From: Geomonas sp. Red32
GTDB lineage: Bacteria > Desulfobacterota > Desulfuromonadia > Geobacterales > Geobacteraceae
NCBI RefSeq assembly: GCF_023652955.1
Contig: NZ_JAKLOY010000005.1
Location: 310,001-374,000 of the forward strand
Length of the DNA: 64,000 nucleotides
Direction: 5' to 3'
The position numbers and the translations under genes were made by a program. Below the pieces are notes generated by a model, which ran no database searches, had not been told where the DNA came from, and saw only the letters and a list, made by a program, of their open reading frames with translations. Shown here piece by piece: positions 8,535 through 16,895 of this stretch. Each line of letters starts with the position of its first letter. The stretch's first letter is position 1.

Positions 8535-10988
8535 TCACCCCCGGGCGGCCGCCTGCCCCTTTTCGTTTTCCTCCCGGGCGTGCTCCCCCGCACTGGCCAC
8601 CACCGCCAGCACATCCTCCGGCGCCATCGGCCGCGAATGGAGGAATCCCTGGAAGTAGCGGCACCCCATCTCCTTCAGGATATCCCGCTGGGCCTCGTCC
8701 TCCACCCCTTCGGCAACGGTCAGCATGTTGAGGTTTCTGGCCAGGTTGACCACCGACTGGGCGATAGCCTGATTGTTGCGGTTGCGGGTGATGTCCTTGA
8801 CGAAGGAGCGGTCGATCTTCAGCACGGTGACCGGGAAGTTCTTGAGATAGCTCAGCGAAGAGTAACCGGTGCCGAAGTCGTCGATGGCGATCTTGCACTT
8901 CAGGTCGCGGATCTTGTTGAGGATCCTGGTCGCCTCCTCCGGCCGCTCGATGAGGCAGCTTTCGGTGAGCTCCAGCTCCAGCCGCTCCGGGTCGATCCCC
9001 GTCTCCTCAAGGATACCCTTGACGGTCTCGATGAGAGTGGGGGATTTGAACTGGGCCGCGGAGATGTTGACCGCTATGGCGAGGTCGGTCCCCAGCGCCC
9101 TCCAGGCCACCTGCTGAAGGCAGGCGGTCTTCAGCACCCACTCCCCGATCGGGACGATCTGCCTGGTCTCCTCGGCGATCGGGATGAAGCGGGTGGGCTC
9201 CACCTCCCCCAGCACCGCGCTGTGCCACCGCAAGAGGGCCTCCACCCCGATCACCTCCCCGCAGCGGAGGCAGACCTTCGGCTGGTAGACGAGGGAGAGC
9301 TCGTCGAACTCCAGGGCGTGCTGCAGGGCATGGATCAGGCTCAGCCGCTCGTGGAAGGCGTGGTCGAGCTGCTCGGAGAACATCCGGAAGGTATTGCGGC
9401 CGGCGTCCTTGGCGTGGTAGAGGGCGAGGTCCGCGTTCTTGCCGAGCGTCATGGGGTCCTCGGCGTCCTTGGGATAGAGCGCCACCCCGATGCTGGCGGT
9501 CACCAAGAGCTCCTGCCCCTCCAGTTGCACCGGCTCCCCGGTCGCCATCAGAAGCTTCTCCACCACGAACATCACCGTGCTCTCCCGCTGGACGTCGTGC
9601 AGGATGATGGCGAACTCGTCCCCTCCCAGCCGGCAGACCACGTCGTCGTCCCTGAGGATGTTGAGGTAGCGGACCGCCATCACCTTGAGGAGCTGGTCCC
9701 CGGCGGCATGCCCGAGGCTGTCGTTGACGTGCTTGAAGTTGTCGAGATCGAGGTAGATGAGGGCGAAGCCTATGTCGTGGCGCTTGCTGCGCGAGAGCGC
9801 CAGGTCGAGCCGGTTCTGCAGCAGGCGCCGGTTGGGAAGCCCGGTCAGCCCGTCGTAGTAGGCGAGCCGGTGCTTCTCGTTCTCGGCATAGCTGATCTCC
9901 CGGATCCGCTCGTCGAGGGCCAGGGTCATCTCGTCGAAGGAGCGCGCGAGCTGTCCGAGCTCGTCCTTGGTGTAGAGGAGCCCGCTTCGGGCCGAGAGGT
10001 CCCCTCCCTCCACGAGCTTGGCGGCATGGACGATCCGCTCCAAGGGCCTGATGATGAAGCGGCTGGCGAAGAGCCTGGTGAGCAGGGTGGTCAAGACGGC
10101 GGCCAGCGAGAAAACCAGCACCGAGATCCAGAGCGAGCGGCGGGCGGAGGCGGTGGCGATCTTTTCGGGGGTGGAGACCCGGATGTAGAGGTAGGGGGGG
10201 GAATCGGGGGAGAGGCGGAGCCTCTTGAAGGCTAGGTGCCTGCGGGCGCCGTCCAGGCCGACGCCGGTGAAGATCCCCTCGTCGTCGGGCCCGGTCATGT
10301 GACGCCTGAGGTCGGGGTGGTCCGGCTTGCCGTCCTGGTTGTCGAGTCCCAGGTGGGAGTAGCGCAACAGCACGGTCCCGCGGTGGTCGGTCAGGTTGAC
10401 GATGGAGCCGGAGGGAAAGTTCTGGGCGTCGAAGCTCTTGGCGAAACCGTCGAGGTCCTGGGCGGCGTACAGCACCAGGATCGGCTGCTGCTTCTCGTTC
10501 AAGACCGGAAGCGCGAAATGGAGGGTGGGCTTGTGGACGGCGCGGGAGACGGCGTACTCGCCCGCCACGAACCTCTTCGTCCTCATCGCCTCCTTGAAGT
10601 AGCGCCGGTCCGCGACCGAGTACTGGATGGGGAGCGGCTGGATCACCCCGGTGGCGATCACCCGGCCGTCGACGTCGGCCACCCCGACGTTAAGCCCGGA
10701 GGGGCTCTTGGTCAGGATGAGGTTCAGAAGCTTCATGCACCCTTCGGGATCCTTGAGACGGATCTCGGGGTACTGGGAGAGGGCCACCATCAGGCTGCGC
10801 ATCCCCTCCACCTCGGCGATGTGCTCGGCGGCGATGGCCCGCACCCCGGCGATGACCTTCTGTTCCGCTTCGTGGCGCTTGTCGAGATACTGGTTGAAGA
10901 CGAACACGCAGAAGACCACGAAGATCGGGATACCCGAACCGAGCATGATCGCGACAATCATCGACCTGATGGAGCTGGCTTTAGACAA
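8535..10988 (-). CDS. Membrane GGDEF-EAL protein with double Cache sensor
   Basis: The 817-residue protein starts at TTG 10988 behind GAGGTGGAAAG. A membrane helix at ~8-30 is followed by a periplasmic dCache-type domain (~35-285; VADRRYFKEAMRTKRFVAGEY is typical), a second helix (~290-310), HAMP (~310-360), GGDEF (~375-530) and EAL (~550-800). The GGDEF motif is intact (RLGGDEFAI) and the EAL motif is intact (GVEALLRW, ELTESCL, DDFGTGYSSL, KIDRSF). It could therefore make and/or degrade cyclic di-GMP; which activity dominates cannot be told from sequence. It lies 62 bases downstream of the alcohol dehydrogenase start on the same strand and is probably separately transcribed. Confidence 0.92.
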   Translation of the reverse strand: MSKASSIRSMIVAIMLGSGIPIFVVFCVFVFNQYLDKRHEAEQKVIAGVRAIAAEHIAEVEGMRSLMVALSQYPEIRLKDPEGCMKLLNLILTKSPSGLNVGVADVDGRVIATGVIQPLPIQYSVADRRYFKEAMRTKRFVAGEYAVSRAVHKPTLHFALPVLNEKQQPILVLYAAQDLDGFAKSFDAQNFPSGSIVNLTDHRGTVLLRYSHLGLDNQDGKPDHPDLRRHMTGPDDEGIFTGVGLDGARRHLAFKRLRLSPDSPPYLYIRVSTPEKIATASARRSLWISVLVFSLAAVLTTLLTRLFASRFIIRPLERIVHAAKLVEGGDLSARSGLLYTKDELGQLARSFDEMTLALDERIREISYAENEKHRLAYYDGLTGLPNRRLLQNRLDLALSRSKRHDIGFALIYLDLDNFKHVNDSLGHAAGDQLLKVMAVRYLNILRDDDVVCRLGGDEFAIILHDVQRESTVMFVVEKLLMATGEPVQLEGQELLVTASIGVALYPKDAEDPMTLGKNADLALYHAKDAGRNTFRMFSEQLDHAFHERLSLIHALQHALEFDELSLVYQPKVCLRCGEVIGVEALLRWHSAVLGEVEPTRFIPIAEETRQIVPIGEWVLKTACLQQVAWRALGTDLAIAVNISAAQFKSPTLIETVKGILEETGIDPERLELELTESCLIERPEEATRILNKIRDLKCKIAIDDFGTGYSSLSYLKNFPVTVLKIDRSFVKDITRNRNNQAIAQSVVNLARNLNMLTVAEGVEDEAQRDILKEMGCRYFQGFLHSRPMAPEDVLAVVASAGEHAREENEKGQAAARG

Positions 10989-11231
10989 CGTCTTTCCACC
11001 TCACGCCCGGCACTCTTCTCTCAAATCCGACAGCTTTCATTCGGTAATGCGGCACTGACATTGGATGAGGCGGGGACAAGCTTACTCAAAGAGGCAAAAT
11101 ATCACAAGCATAAATCAATTAAATCGATCCAATTACTTTCCGTAATAGCATGGGCCGGCGCCGGGTTCGCCGGTAAAGGAAGGGCGGTGAGCGCAACGCG
11201 CCGGCTTTCGAAAGACGCGCCGCTCCCGGGG

Positions 11232-13349
11232 TCAGGAGAAGACCTTCCGGATGGTCTCCCGAAGCTCCGGCAGGCGGTACGGTTTCTGGACGAACCCGGC
11301 GAGCCCCTGCCCGGCGAACTTCCTGGTCACCTCGGTCTGGGAGAAGCCGCTCGACAGGATCACCCTGGCCGCGGGGTCGAGGCGGCGCAGTTCGCGGAAG
11401 CACTCCTCGCCGTCCATGCGCGGCATGGTGAGATCCAGGATGACCAGCGAGATATCGCCGGCGGCGCGGTAGATCTCCAGCGCCTCCCGCCCGTCCGCCG
11501 CGGTCAGCGGGGTAAACCCGAGCGCCTCCACCATCTCGGTGCAGATCGCCCGCACGACCTCTTCGTCATCCACCACCAGGACCTTCCCCTCCCCCCTCCA
11601 TGCCTCCGGGAGGCGCCCCTCGCCGGTTTCCGGCGGCCGCCGCTCGCCTGCCGGGAAGAGGACGGTGAAGGTGCTCCCCCCCCCCGGTTTGCTTTCCACC
11701 TTGATGGTCCCCCGGTGCCCCCTGACGATCCCGAGCACCGCCGACATCCCGAGGCCGCGGCCGGTGAACTTGGTGGTGAAGAAGGGATCGAAGACCTTGG
11801 CCAGCACCTCCGGCGGCATCCCGCACCCGCTGTCGGCCACCTCCAAAAAGACGTACTCCCCTTCCGGTATCCGCTCCGACAGCCAGGGCCCCTGCAGGTA
11901 CCGCTCGTCGCAGCTGCGCGAACCGGTCCGGATCTCGATCCGTCCCCCCTCCTCCCCGAGCGCCTCGGAGGCGTTGATGACCAGGTTCATGACCACCTGG
12001 CGGATCTGGGTGGCGTCGGCATCGATGGGGGGGAGGGGGCGGCCCAGGCGGTAGACGAACTCGGCCTTCTTCGACAGGGAGACCTGGATCATGGGGCCGA
12101 GCTCCTCCACCAAAGCGCCGAGATCCACCGCCTCCACCACGAACCTCCCCTTGCCCGAGTAGGCGAGCATCTGGTTGGCAAGCTCCGCAGCCCGGCCGGC
12201 CGCCTTCTCGATCCGCTCCAGGTTCTCGCGGACCGCCGAGCCGTCCGGAAGGCGCATGAGGGCAAGGTCGGCGTTGCCGATGATGCCGGTGAGGATGTTG
12301 TTGAAGTCGTGGGCGATCCCCCCCGCCAGCACCCCGAGGCTTTCGAGCTTCTGGGTGTGGAGAAGCTGCCGCTCGAGGAGCCGGCGCTCCTCCTCCCCCT
12401 CCTTGCGGTCGGTGATGTCGCGGGCGGTGGCGTAGGTGATCCCGTCCGATGGGTCATGGACGGCACTCCAGGAGAGCCAGCGGAGCGAGCCGTCCTTGCA
12501 GACGTAGCGGTTCTCGAACCTCAGGGAATGGCCGATCTTCATCTGGCGGTGCATCTCCTCGACGGTCGCCTCCCGGTCGTCGGGATGGACGAACTCGAGG
12601 AAGGGGCGGGAGACGAGCTCTGCGGGGGAGTACCCGAGGATCTCGCTGCAGACCGGATTGACCTTCAGGAAGGCCCCCAAGGGATCCGCCATGCACATGA
12701 GGTCCTCGGAGGTCATGAACAGGGTGTAGTACTGCCCGAGCTCATGCTCGGCCCGCCGGGAGCCGGTGACGTCGTGGGCCGAGCCGTAGAAATGCTCGAG
12801 CCGGCCGGCGGCGTCGAAGCAGGCGGTGCTCGAATCGTGCAGCCAGCAGTAGCTCCCGTCCCGTTTCTTCAGGCGGTATTCGAGATCGAGGGTCACCGTC
12901 GGCCCGCTTCTTTTCGCGAACTCCCCGGCGAGGAAGGCGAAGACCCGCTCGCGGTCCTCGGGATGGAAGTACTCGTCCCGCAGCCGGTCGAGGGTCACCT
13001 TCCTGAACTCCTCCACCGGGTGGCCGGTGATCTGCTCGAAGCAGGGACTCAGGTAGTCGTACCCTCCCTTGAGCACGTTGAGGCGGTAGAGGACATGATG
13101 GCGGCTGTTGAGGGCCTGCGAGAAACAGCTGGTGGCGTTTTTCAGCCGGCGCATCTGGACGATCAGGACCGTGGCCAAGAGGAGGAGGAGCAGGATGAGC
13201 AGCAGGGAGGAGGCGATGAGAACGCCGGGGGCGCAGATGGAATCGGTGAAGGAGGCGGCCGCGGCGAGCGGCGCGTTTGCGGGGCCGCCGCCCACTGCGG
13301 ACAGCGGGACGAGCGATAGAGACCGGTATGTTCGTTGTCGAACTGTCAT
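11232..13349 (-). CDS. PAS hybrid sensor histidine kinase
   Basis: The product is 705 residues. One strong membrane helix at ~43-65 is followed by two PAS/PAC units (~75-195 and ~200-320; [11 protein letters not shown] and [10 protein letters not shown]). HisKA ([19 protein letters not shown]) and HATPase_c ([28 protein letters not shown]) follow, with a C-terminal receiver ([21 protein letters not shown]). It is anchored in the inner membrane with cytoplasmic PAS sensing. It is closely similar in its kinase core to the 14.4-16.6 kb kinase, suggesting duplication, although that copy lacks the receiver. The partner regulator is unknown. Confidence 0.92.
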   Translation of the reverse strand: MTVRQRTYRSLSLVPLSAVGGGPANAPLAAAASFTDSICAPGVLIASSLLLILLLLLLATVLIVQMRRLKNATSCFSQALNSRHHVLYRLNVLKGGYDYLSPCFEQITGHPVEEFRKVTLDRLRDEYFHPEDRERVFAFLAGEFAKRSGPTVTLDLEYRLKKRDGSYCWLHDSSTACFDAAGRLEHFYGSAHDVTGSRRAEHELGQYYTLFMTSEDLMCMADPLGAFLKVNPVCSEILGYSPAELVSRPFLEFVHPDDREATVEEMHRQMKIGHSLRFENRYVCKDGSLRWLSWSAVHDPSDGITYATARDITDRKEGEEERRLLERQLLHTQKLESLGVLAGGIAHDFNNILTGIIGNADLALMRLPDGSAVRENLERIEKAAGRAAELANQMLAYSGKGRFVVEAVDLGALVEELGPMIQVSLSKKAEFVYRLGRPLPPIDADATQIRQVVMNLVINASEALGEEGGRIEIRTGSRSCDERYLQGPWLSERIPEGEYVFLEVADSGCGMPPEVLAKVFDPFFTTKFTGRGLGMSAVLGIVRGHRGTIKVESKPGGGSTFTVLFPAGERRPPETGEGRLPEAWRGEGKVLVVDDEEVVRAICTEMVEALGFTPLTAADGREALEIYRAAGDISLVILDLTMPRMDGEECFRELRRLDPAARVILSSGFSQTEVTRKFAGQGLAGFVQKPYRLPELRETIRKVFS

Positions 13350-13546
13350 GGAGATTCCCGGATGGAGCTTTGGATTACGGAATTATACCTCCCGGAGCAT
13401 CGGGGACAACCCCATCTATCTCTTAACCGCTCAGAGTTTCTCTGGTAAACGTCCGCTCCAGGCAATTAATTGGATCAGGCGAAAAGGCTGTGAGCGGCCT
13501 CCCCGGCGGCTTGTCATATTGTTCATCCCTATGCCTACTGCTGTAC

Positions 13547-13567
13547 TATAATGATCGGTGTAGATCA
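13547..13567 (+). promoter_or_regulatory. Candidate -10 box with overlapping palindromic operator
   Basis: A perfect TATAAT lies at 13547-13552. A perfect inverted repeat TGATC-N6-GATCA (13552-13567) starts within it and covers the expected transcription start, about 27 bases before the 151-residue gene. A matching -35 box is poor. This arrangement fits a promoter repressed by a dimeric regulator, or controlled by a CRP/FNR-like protein, since TAGATCAA is also an FNR-type half site. Confidence 0.45.
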
Positions 13568-13593
13568 AGCGCTTCTTCAGTGGAGGTGAGTAC

Positions 13594-14049
13594 ATGATGA
13601 CCAAGCGAAGCGTTTTTCCCGGACTGATACTGGTACTATCCCTCTCCTTGATCCCGGCGGCAGTAACGGCGCCGCTCGCCGCCGATGGGGGCATTCCCGC
13701 CTCCACCGGCAAGCCTCTCGACGAGATGCCGGTACTGACCGGGCACGACTGGGGTGTCCTGACACCGGAGACCAAGCTGGCCTTCATCCTGGGGGTGGGG
13801 CACGTGGTGACCATCGAGGAGAACATCATCGAGCGGCATCCGGATCTGCGGCGGAAGGGGTTCGTCGCCAAGCTGGCCGAGGGGCTGGCCGGGGTGCCGA
13901 TGGACAGCATCGTCCGGACCATAGACACCTACTACACCGAGCACCCGGACGACCTGGGACTGCCGGTAATGGCGGTGATGTGGCAGCAATTGGTGCGGCC
14001 CAGACTCAAAACGGGGATCGCAGACCGTCCGTTTAGCGGCCAGGACTGA
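13594..14049 (+). CDS. Exported protein of unknown function
   Basis: The 151-residue product starts at ATG 13594 behind a strong GGAGGTGAG ribosome binding site. Residues 1-30 form a signal peptide (GLILVLSLSLIPAAVTAPLA). The mature part is soluble and contains W-GVLTPETKLAFILGVGH and a helical second half; I do not recognise the family. It is 33 bases from the glycine-zipper lipoprotein gene and both probably form an envelope-protein operon driven by the promoter at 13547. Confidence 0.75.
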   Translation: MMTKRSVFPGLILVLSLSLIPAAVTAPLAADGGIPASTGKPLDEMPVLTGHDWGVLTPETKLAFILGVGHVVTIEENIIERHPDLRRKGFVAKLAEGLAGVPMDSIVRTIDTYYTEHPDDLGLPVMAVMWQQLVRPRLKTGIADRPFSGQD

Positions 14050-14082
14050 CCGCAAAGCGGGGACGGTCTCAGGAGGCCAGGT

Positions 14083-14331
14083 ATGAGACCAGTGAGATAT
14101 CTGACGGTCGTCCTGGTGGCGGCCTTAACCTTTGGTTGTGTTGGTATGAACAGACAACAGCAGAGCACCCTCTCCGGCGGGGCCATCGGGGCCGCCGGAG
14201 GCGCCTTCCTCGGTGCCGTCAGCGGCGGAAGCCCGGCGGTCGGGGCTGTGGTCGGCGGTGCCGCCGGTGCTTTGACCGGCTTCATTCTCGGCGACCCGAG
14301 AAACGACCGGCATTACTACCGCCGTAGATAA
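14083..14331 (+). CDS. Glycine-zipper lipoprotein
   Basis: The 82-residue protein has a lipoprotein signal peptide ending in LTFGC, so Cys19 should be lipidated. A glycine-zipper membrane-associating region follows (repeated GxxxG: GGAIGAAGGAFLGAVSGG, then AVVGGAAGALTGFILG), with a short Arg-rich tail (HYYRRR). Such YMGG/glycine-zipper lipoproteins sit in the outer membrane and are often stress-linked. It follows the 151-residue exported protein in the same direction. Confidence 0.85.
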   Translation: MRPVRYLTVVLVAALTFGCVGMNRQQQSTLSGGAIGAAGGAFLGAVSGGSPAVGAVVGGAAGALTGFILGDPRNDRHYYRRR

Positions 14332-14379
14332 CGCCAGGGGACCGGCTCCTCCCGGGGCCGGTCCCGCCCGCCGTAGGCG

Positions 14380-16602
14380 TCACGGCCGGCCGTCTCCGGT
14401 CATGATTTGAGCCGCGGCGGGTAAGAGCACGCGGAAAACGCTCCCCTTCCCCGGCTCGCTCTCGATCTGCACCACCCCGCCGTGCCCGCGGACGATCCCC
14501 TGCACCGCGGACATCCCGAGCCCCCGGCCGGTGAACTTGGTCGTGAAGAAGGGGTCGAAGATCCTGGCCTGCGTCTCCTCGTCCATCCCGCAGCCGGTGT
14601 CGGCCACCTCCAGCACGACGTAGCACCCCGCCGCAGGCTCATCCCCCACCCAGGCGCCTTTCAGTTCCTCCCGCTCCCACCGCCGCGACCAGGTCCGGAT
14701 GGCGACGGTCCCCGCCGTATCGCCCAAGGCCTCGCAGCCGTTGACCACCAGGTTCACGATCAGCTGGCGGATCTGGGTGACGTCCCCCTTCACCTCGGGA
14801 AGCGGCCGGGTCAGCTCCAGCCGGAGATCCACCGTGGCCGGGAGCGCGGAGAGCGTCGTCCGGCTCTGCTCCTCCACCACCGAATTGAGATCGATCGGCT
14901 CGACCACGAACATCCCCTTCCCGGAGTAGGCGAGCATCTGCCTGGCGAGGCCGGCCGCCTTGAGCGCCGACTGGCTCACCCGCTCGAGGTACTCCCGCAA
15001 CGGCGAATCGGGCTTGAGCCGCATGAGGACGAGCTCGGTATTCCCCACGATGGAGGTCAGGATGTTGTTGAAGTCGTGGGCGATCCCCCCCGCCAGGACC
15101 CCGAGGCTCTCCATCTTCTGGGCATGCATGAGCCGGCGCTCGAGCTCCAGCCGCTCCTCCACGGCCCGCTTCTGGCCGGTGACGTCCCGGTTGAGGCCGA
15201 TCATCCTGACCGGGGAGCCGTCGCCGTCCCGGATCACGATCCCGTCGGCTTTGATGTGTCTCACCGTGCCGTCCGGGGCGACCACCCGGAACTCGACGTC
15301 GAAGTCGCGCTCTCCCTCCAGGGCGGCGGCGCAGGCGGCCATCGCCCGCTCCTTGTCGTCGGGGTGCAGCTCGAGTAGCCACGTGTACACCGATCCGGTG
15401 AACTCCTCCCGGGGAATGCCGTAGAGCTCCAGCATCCGGTCGTCCCAGACCAGGGTTTCGTCCCGGATGTTCCAGTCCCAGACCCCGAGGTGCCCGGAGG
15501 TGGTGGCGAGCTGGAGCCGCTGCAGGGTCACCTGCAGCCGCCCCGCCATCTCGTCGAAGACCCGGCCGAGGGCGCCGAACTCCCCGCCGCCGGCGAGCGG
15601 TCCCACCCGGGCGCCGAGATCTCCCCCCGCAAGCTGCTGGGTGGCCCCGCGCAGCCTCGCCACCGGCTCGGCGATCGACCGTTTCCCGACGAAGACCGCC
15701 AAGAGGAATGCGCAGCCGGCGAACGGCAGGAGCATGGCGATGCTGTACACGAGCTTGCGGTTTTCGTTTTCCACCGCCGCCTTGAGCGACATCCCCGCGA
15801 TCAGGTAGAGGTAGGGGGCCGGTTCTCCCGCAAGGCTCAGTGACCGCCAGCTGCTGATCCGCAGCTGCCCGTCGCTGCGAAGCAGCACCCCGGTCCCCCG
15901 GGCGCCCCCCTGCGACAGCGCCTTCCAAGCCTGCGGAGAGACCGGGGTCCCGAGCGGCTGCATGGTGTCGATCCCCCGGCTGAGCGTCAGCCCCCGGTGA
16001 TCGACCAGCACGTAGTTGGTGTCCTTGGGGAGCCGGGAACGCTGCAGGACGGTGCGCATGATGGCGAGGTCGTAACTGAGGATCACCGTGCCGTGGAAAC
16101 CGTTGCCGTTACGGGTGAGGGGGTAGGCGAACGACACGGTGGGGGAGTTGAGGACCCGGTGGAGTGCGTACTCGCCCGAGGAGAACCGCATGGTGGCCCG
16201 GGCGCTCTTGAAATAGCGGCGGTCGGCGATGGAGACCTCGTCCATGCCGTCGATGGAGGAGGCCCAGATCCGCCCGGTCTCGTCGGCGATCAGGATGCTC
16301 GTGTACTGGGGGTTCTTCTTGTGGATGCGGACGATGAGGGGCTCGACCTTCTCCTTGTTCCTGCTGTTCACCTCGGGGAGGTCGGCCAAGAGGCTCCCCA
16401 GAAGCTGCGCTTCGGTGACGAGCCCCTCCTGCCGGGCGGCGAGGTTGTCGGCAAGCTTCTGGGTTTCGATCTCCGCGTTGCGGTAGCTTTCGTGGCGGGC
16501 TCTGAGCCCGGAATAGAGGATGATCCCCAGCGCGGGAAGTGTCAGCAGGATGGCGATGGCGAGGAGCTGAATGCGAATCGGCAGTTGGGTGAATCTCGAC
16601 AT
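14380..16602 (-). CDS. Cache-HAMP-PAS sensor histidine kinase
   Basis: The 740-residue protein starts at ATG 16602, eight bases after AGGAG. A membrane helix (~8-28) precedes a periplasmic dCache domain (~30-280; IADRRYFKSARATMRFSSGEY), a second helix (~290-312), HAMP (~312-365) and a PAS/PAC unit (~370-490). HisKA ([17 protein letters not shown]) and HATPase_c ([28 protein letters not shown]) complete it. There is no receiver domain, unlike the sister kinase at 11232-13349. Its sensor is strikingly like that of the Cache-GGDEF-EAL protein at 8.5-11 kb, so both may respond to related ligands. Confidence 0.92.
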   Translation of the reverse strand: MSRFTQLPIRIQLLAIAILLTLPALGIILYSGLRARHESYRNAEIETQKLADNLAARQEGLVTEAQLLGSLLADLPEVNSRNKEKVEPLIVRIHKKNPQYTSILIADETGRIWASSIDGMDEVSIADRRYFKSARATMRFSSGEYALHRVLNSPTVSFAYPLTRNGNGFHGTVILSYDLAIMRTVLQRSRLPKDTNYVLVDHRGLTLSRGIDTMQPLGTPVSPQAWKALSQGGARGTGVLLRSDGQLRISSWRSLSLAGEPAPYLYLIAGMSLKAAVENENRKLVYSIAMLLPFAGCAFLLAVFVGKRSIAEPVARLRGATQQLAGGDLGARVGPLAGGGEFGALGRVFDEMAGRLQVTLQRLQLATTSGHLGVWDWNIRDETLVWDDRMLELYGIPREEFTGSVYTWLLELHPDDKERAMAACAAALEGERDFDVEFRVVAPDGTVRHIKADGIVIRDGDGSPVRMIGLNRDVTGQKRAVEERLELERRLMHAQKMESLGVLAGGIAHDFNNILTSIVGNTELVLMRLKPDSPLREYLERVSQSALKAAGLARQMLAYSGKGMFVVEPIDLNSVVEEQSRTTLSALPATVDLRLELTRPLPEVKGDVTQIRQLIVNLVVNGCEALGDTAGTVAIRTWSRRWEREELKGAWVGDEPAAGCYVVLEVADTGCGMDEETQARIFDPFFTTKFTGRGLGMSAVQGIVRGHGGVVQIESEPGKGSVFRVLLPAAAQIMTGDGRP

Positions 16603-16793
16603 ACGGAGACTCCTGCACTGTTTCATCACCCATGCATCAACGGGGAAAGGGCTTCGACTGAACGTGGCCTAATTCAATGACTATACCGTAAATGGTTTCC
16701 TTGGCAAACAGTTCCAGGGATTTGTCATAGCCCAGGGTACGGCGGTCTCCTATGTCAGGGGGCGGCAATCCTGATTCAATGCGGCACGGTAAA

Positions 16794-16820
16794 GTCCCCT
16801 TTTTCAAAGGGGGGAAGACA
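16794..16820. repeat. Dispersed GC palindrome, copy 1
   Basis: A short C-rich then G-rich palindrome (GTCCCCTTTTTCAAAGGGG) followed by a GACAGG-like tail lies in the gap between the kinase and subtilase genes. Related copies occur at 32860 and 49405. It is not inside a gene. Confidence 0.55.
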
Positions 16821-16856
16821 GGCGAATTAGGCCGGGGCGGAAAATCGCCGCCGATG

Positions 16857-16895
16857 AAGAAAGAAAAAGCCCCCGGTTCTCGCCGGGGGCTTTCA
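16857..16895 (-). terminator. Rho-independent terminator of the subtilase gene
   Basis: Directly after the stop codon on the minus strand, an 11-bp stem (AAAGCCCCCGG/CCGGGGGCTTT) with a six-base loop is followed by TTCTTTC. Position and orientation match the gene ending at 16896. Confidence 0.8.
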
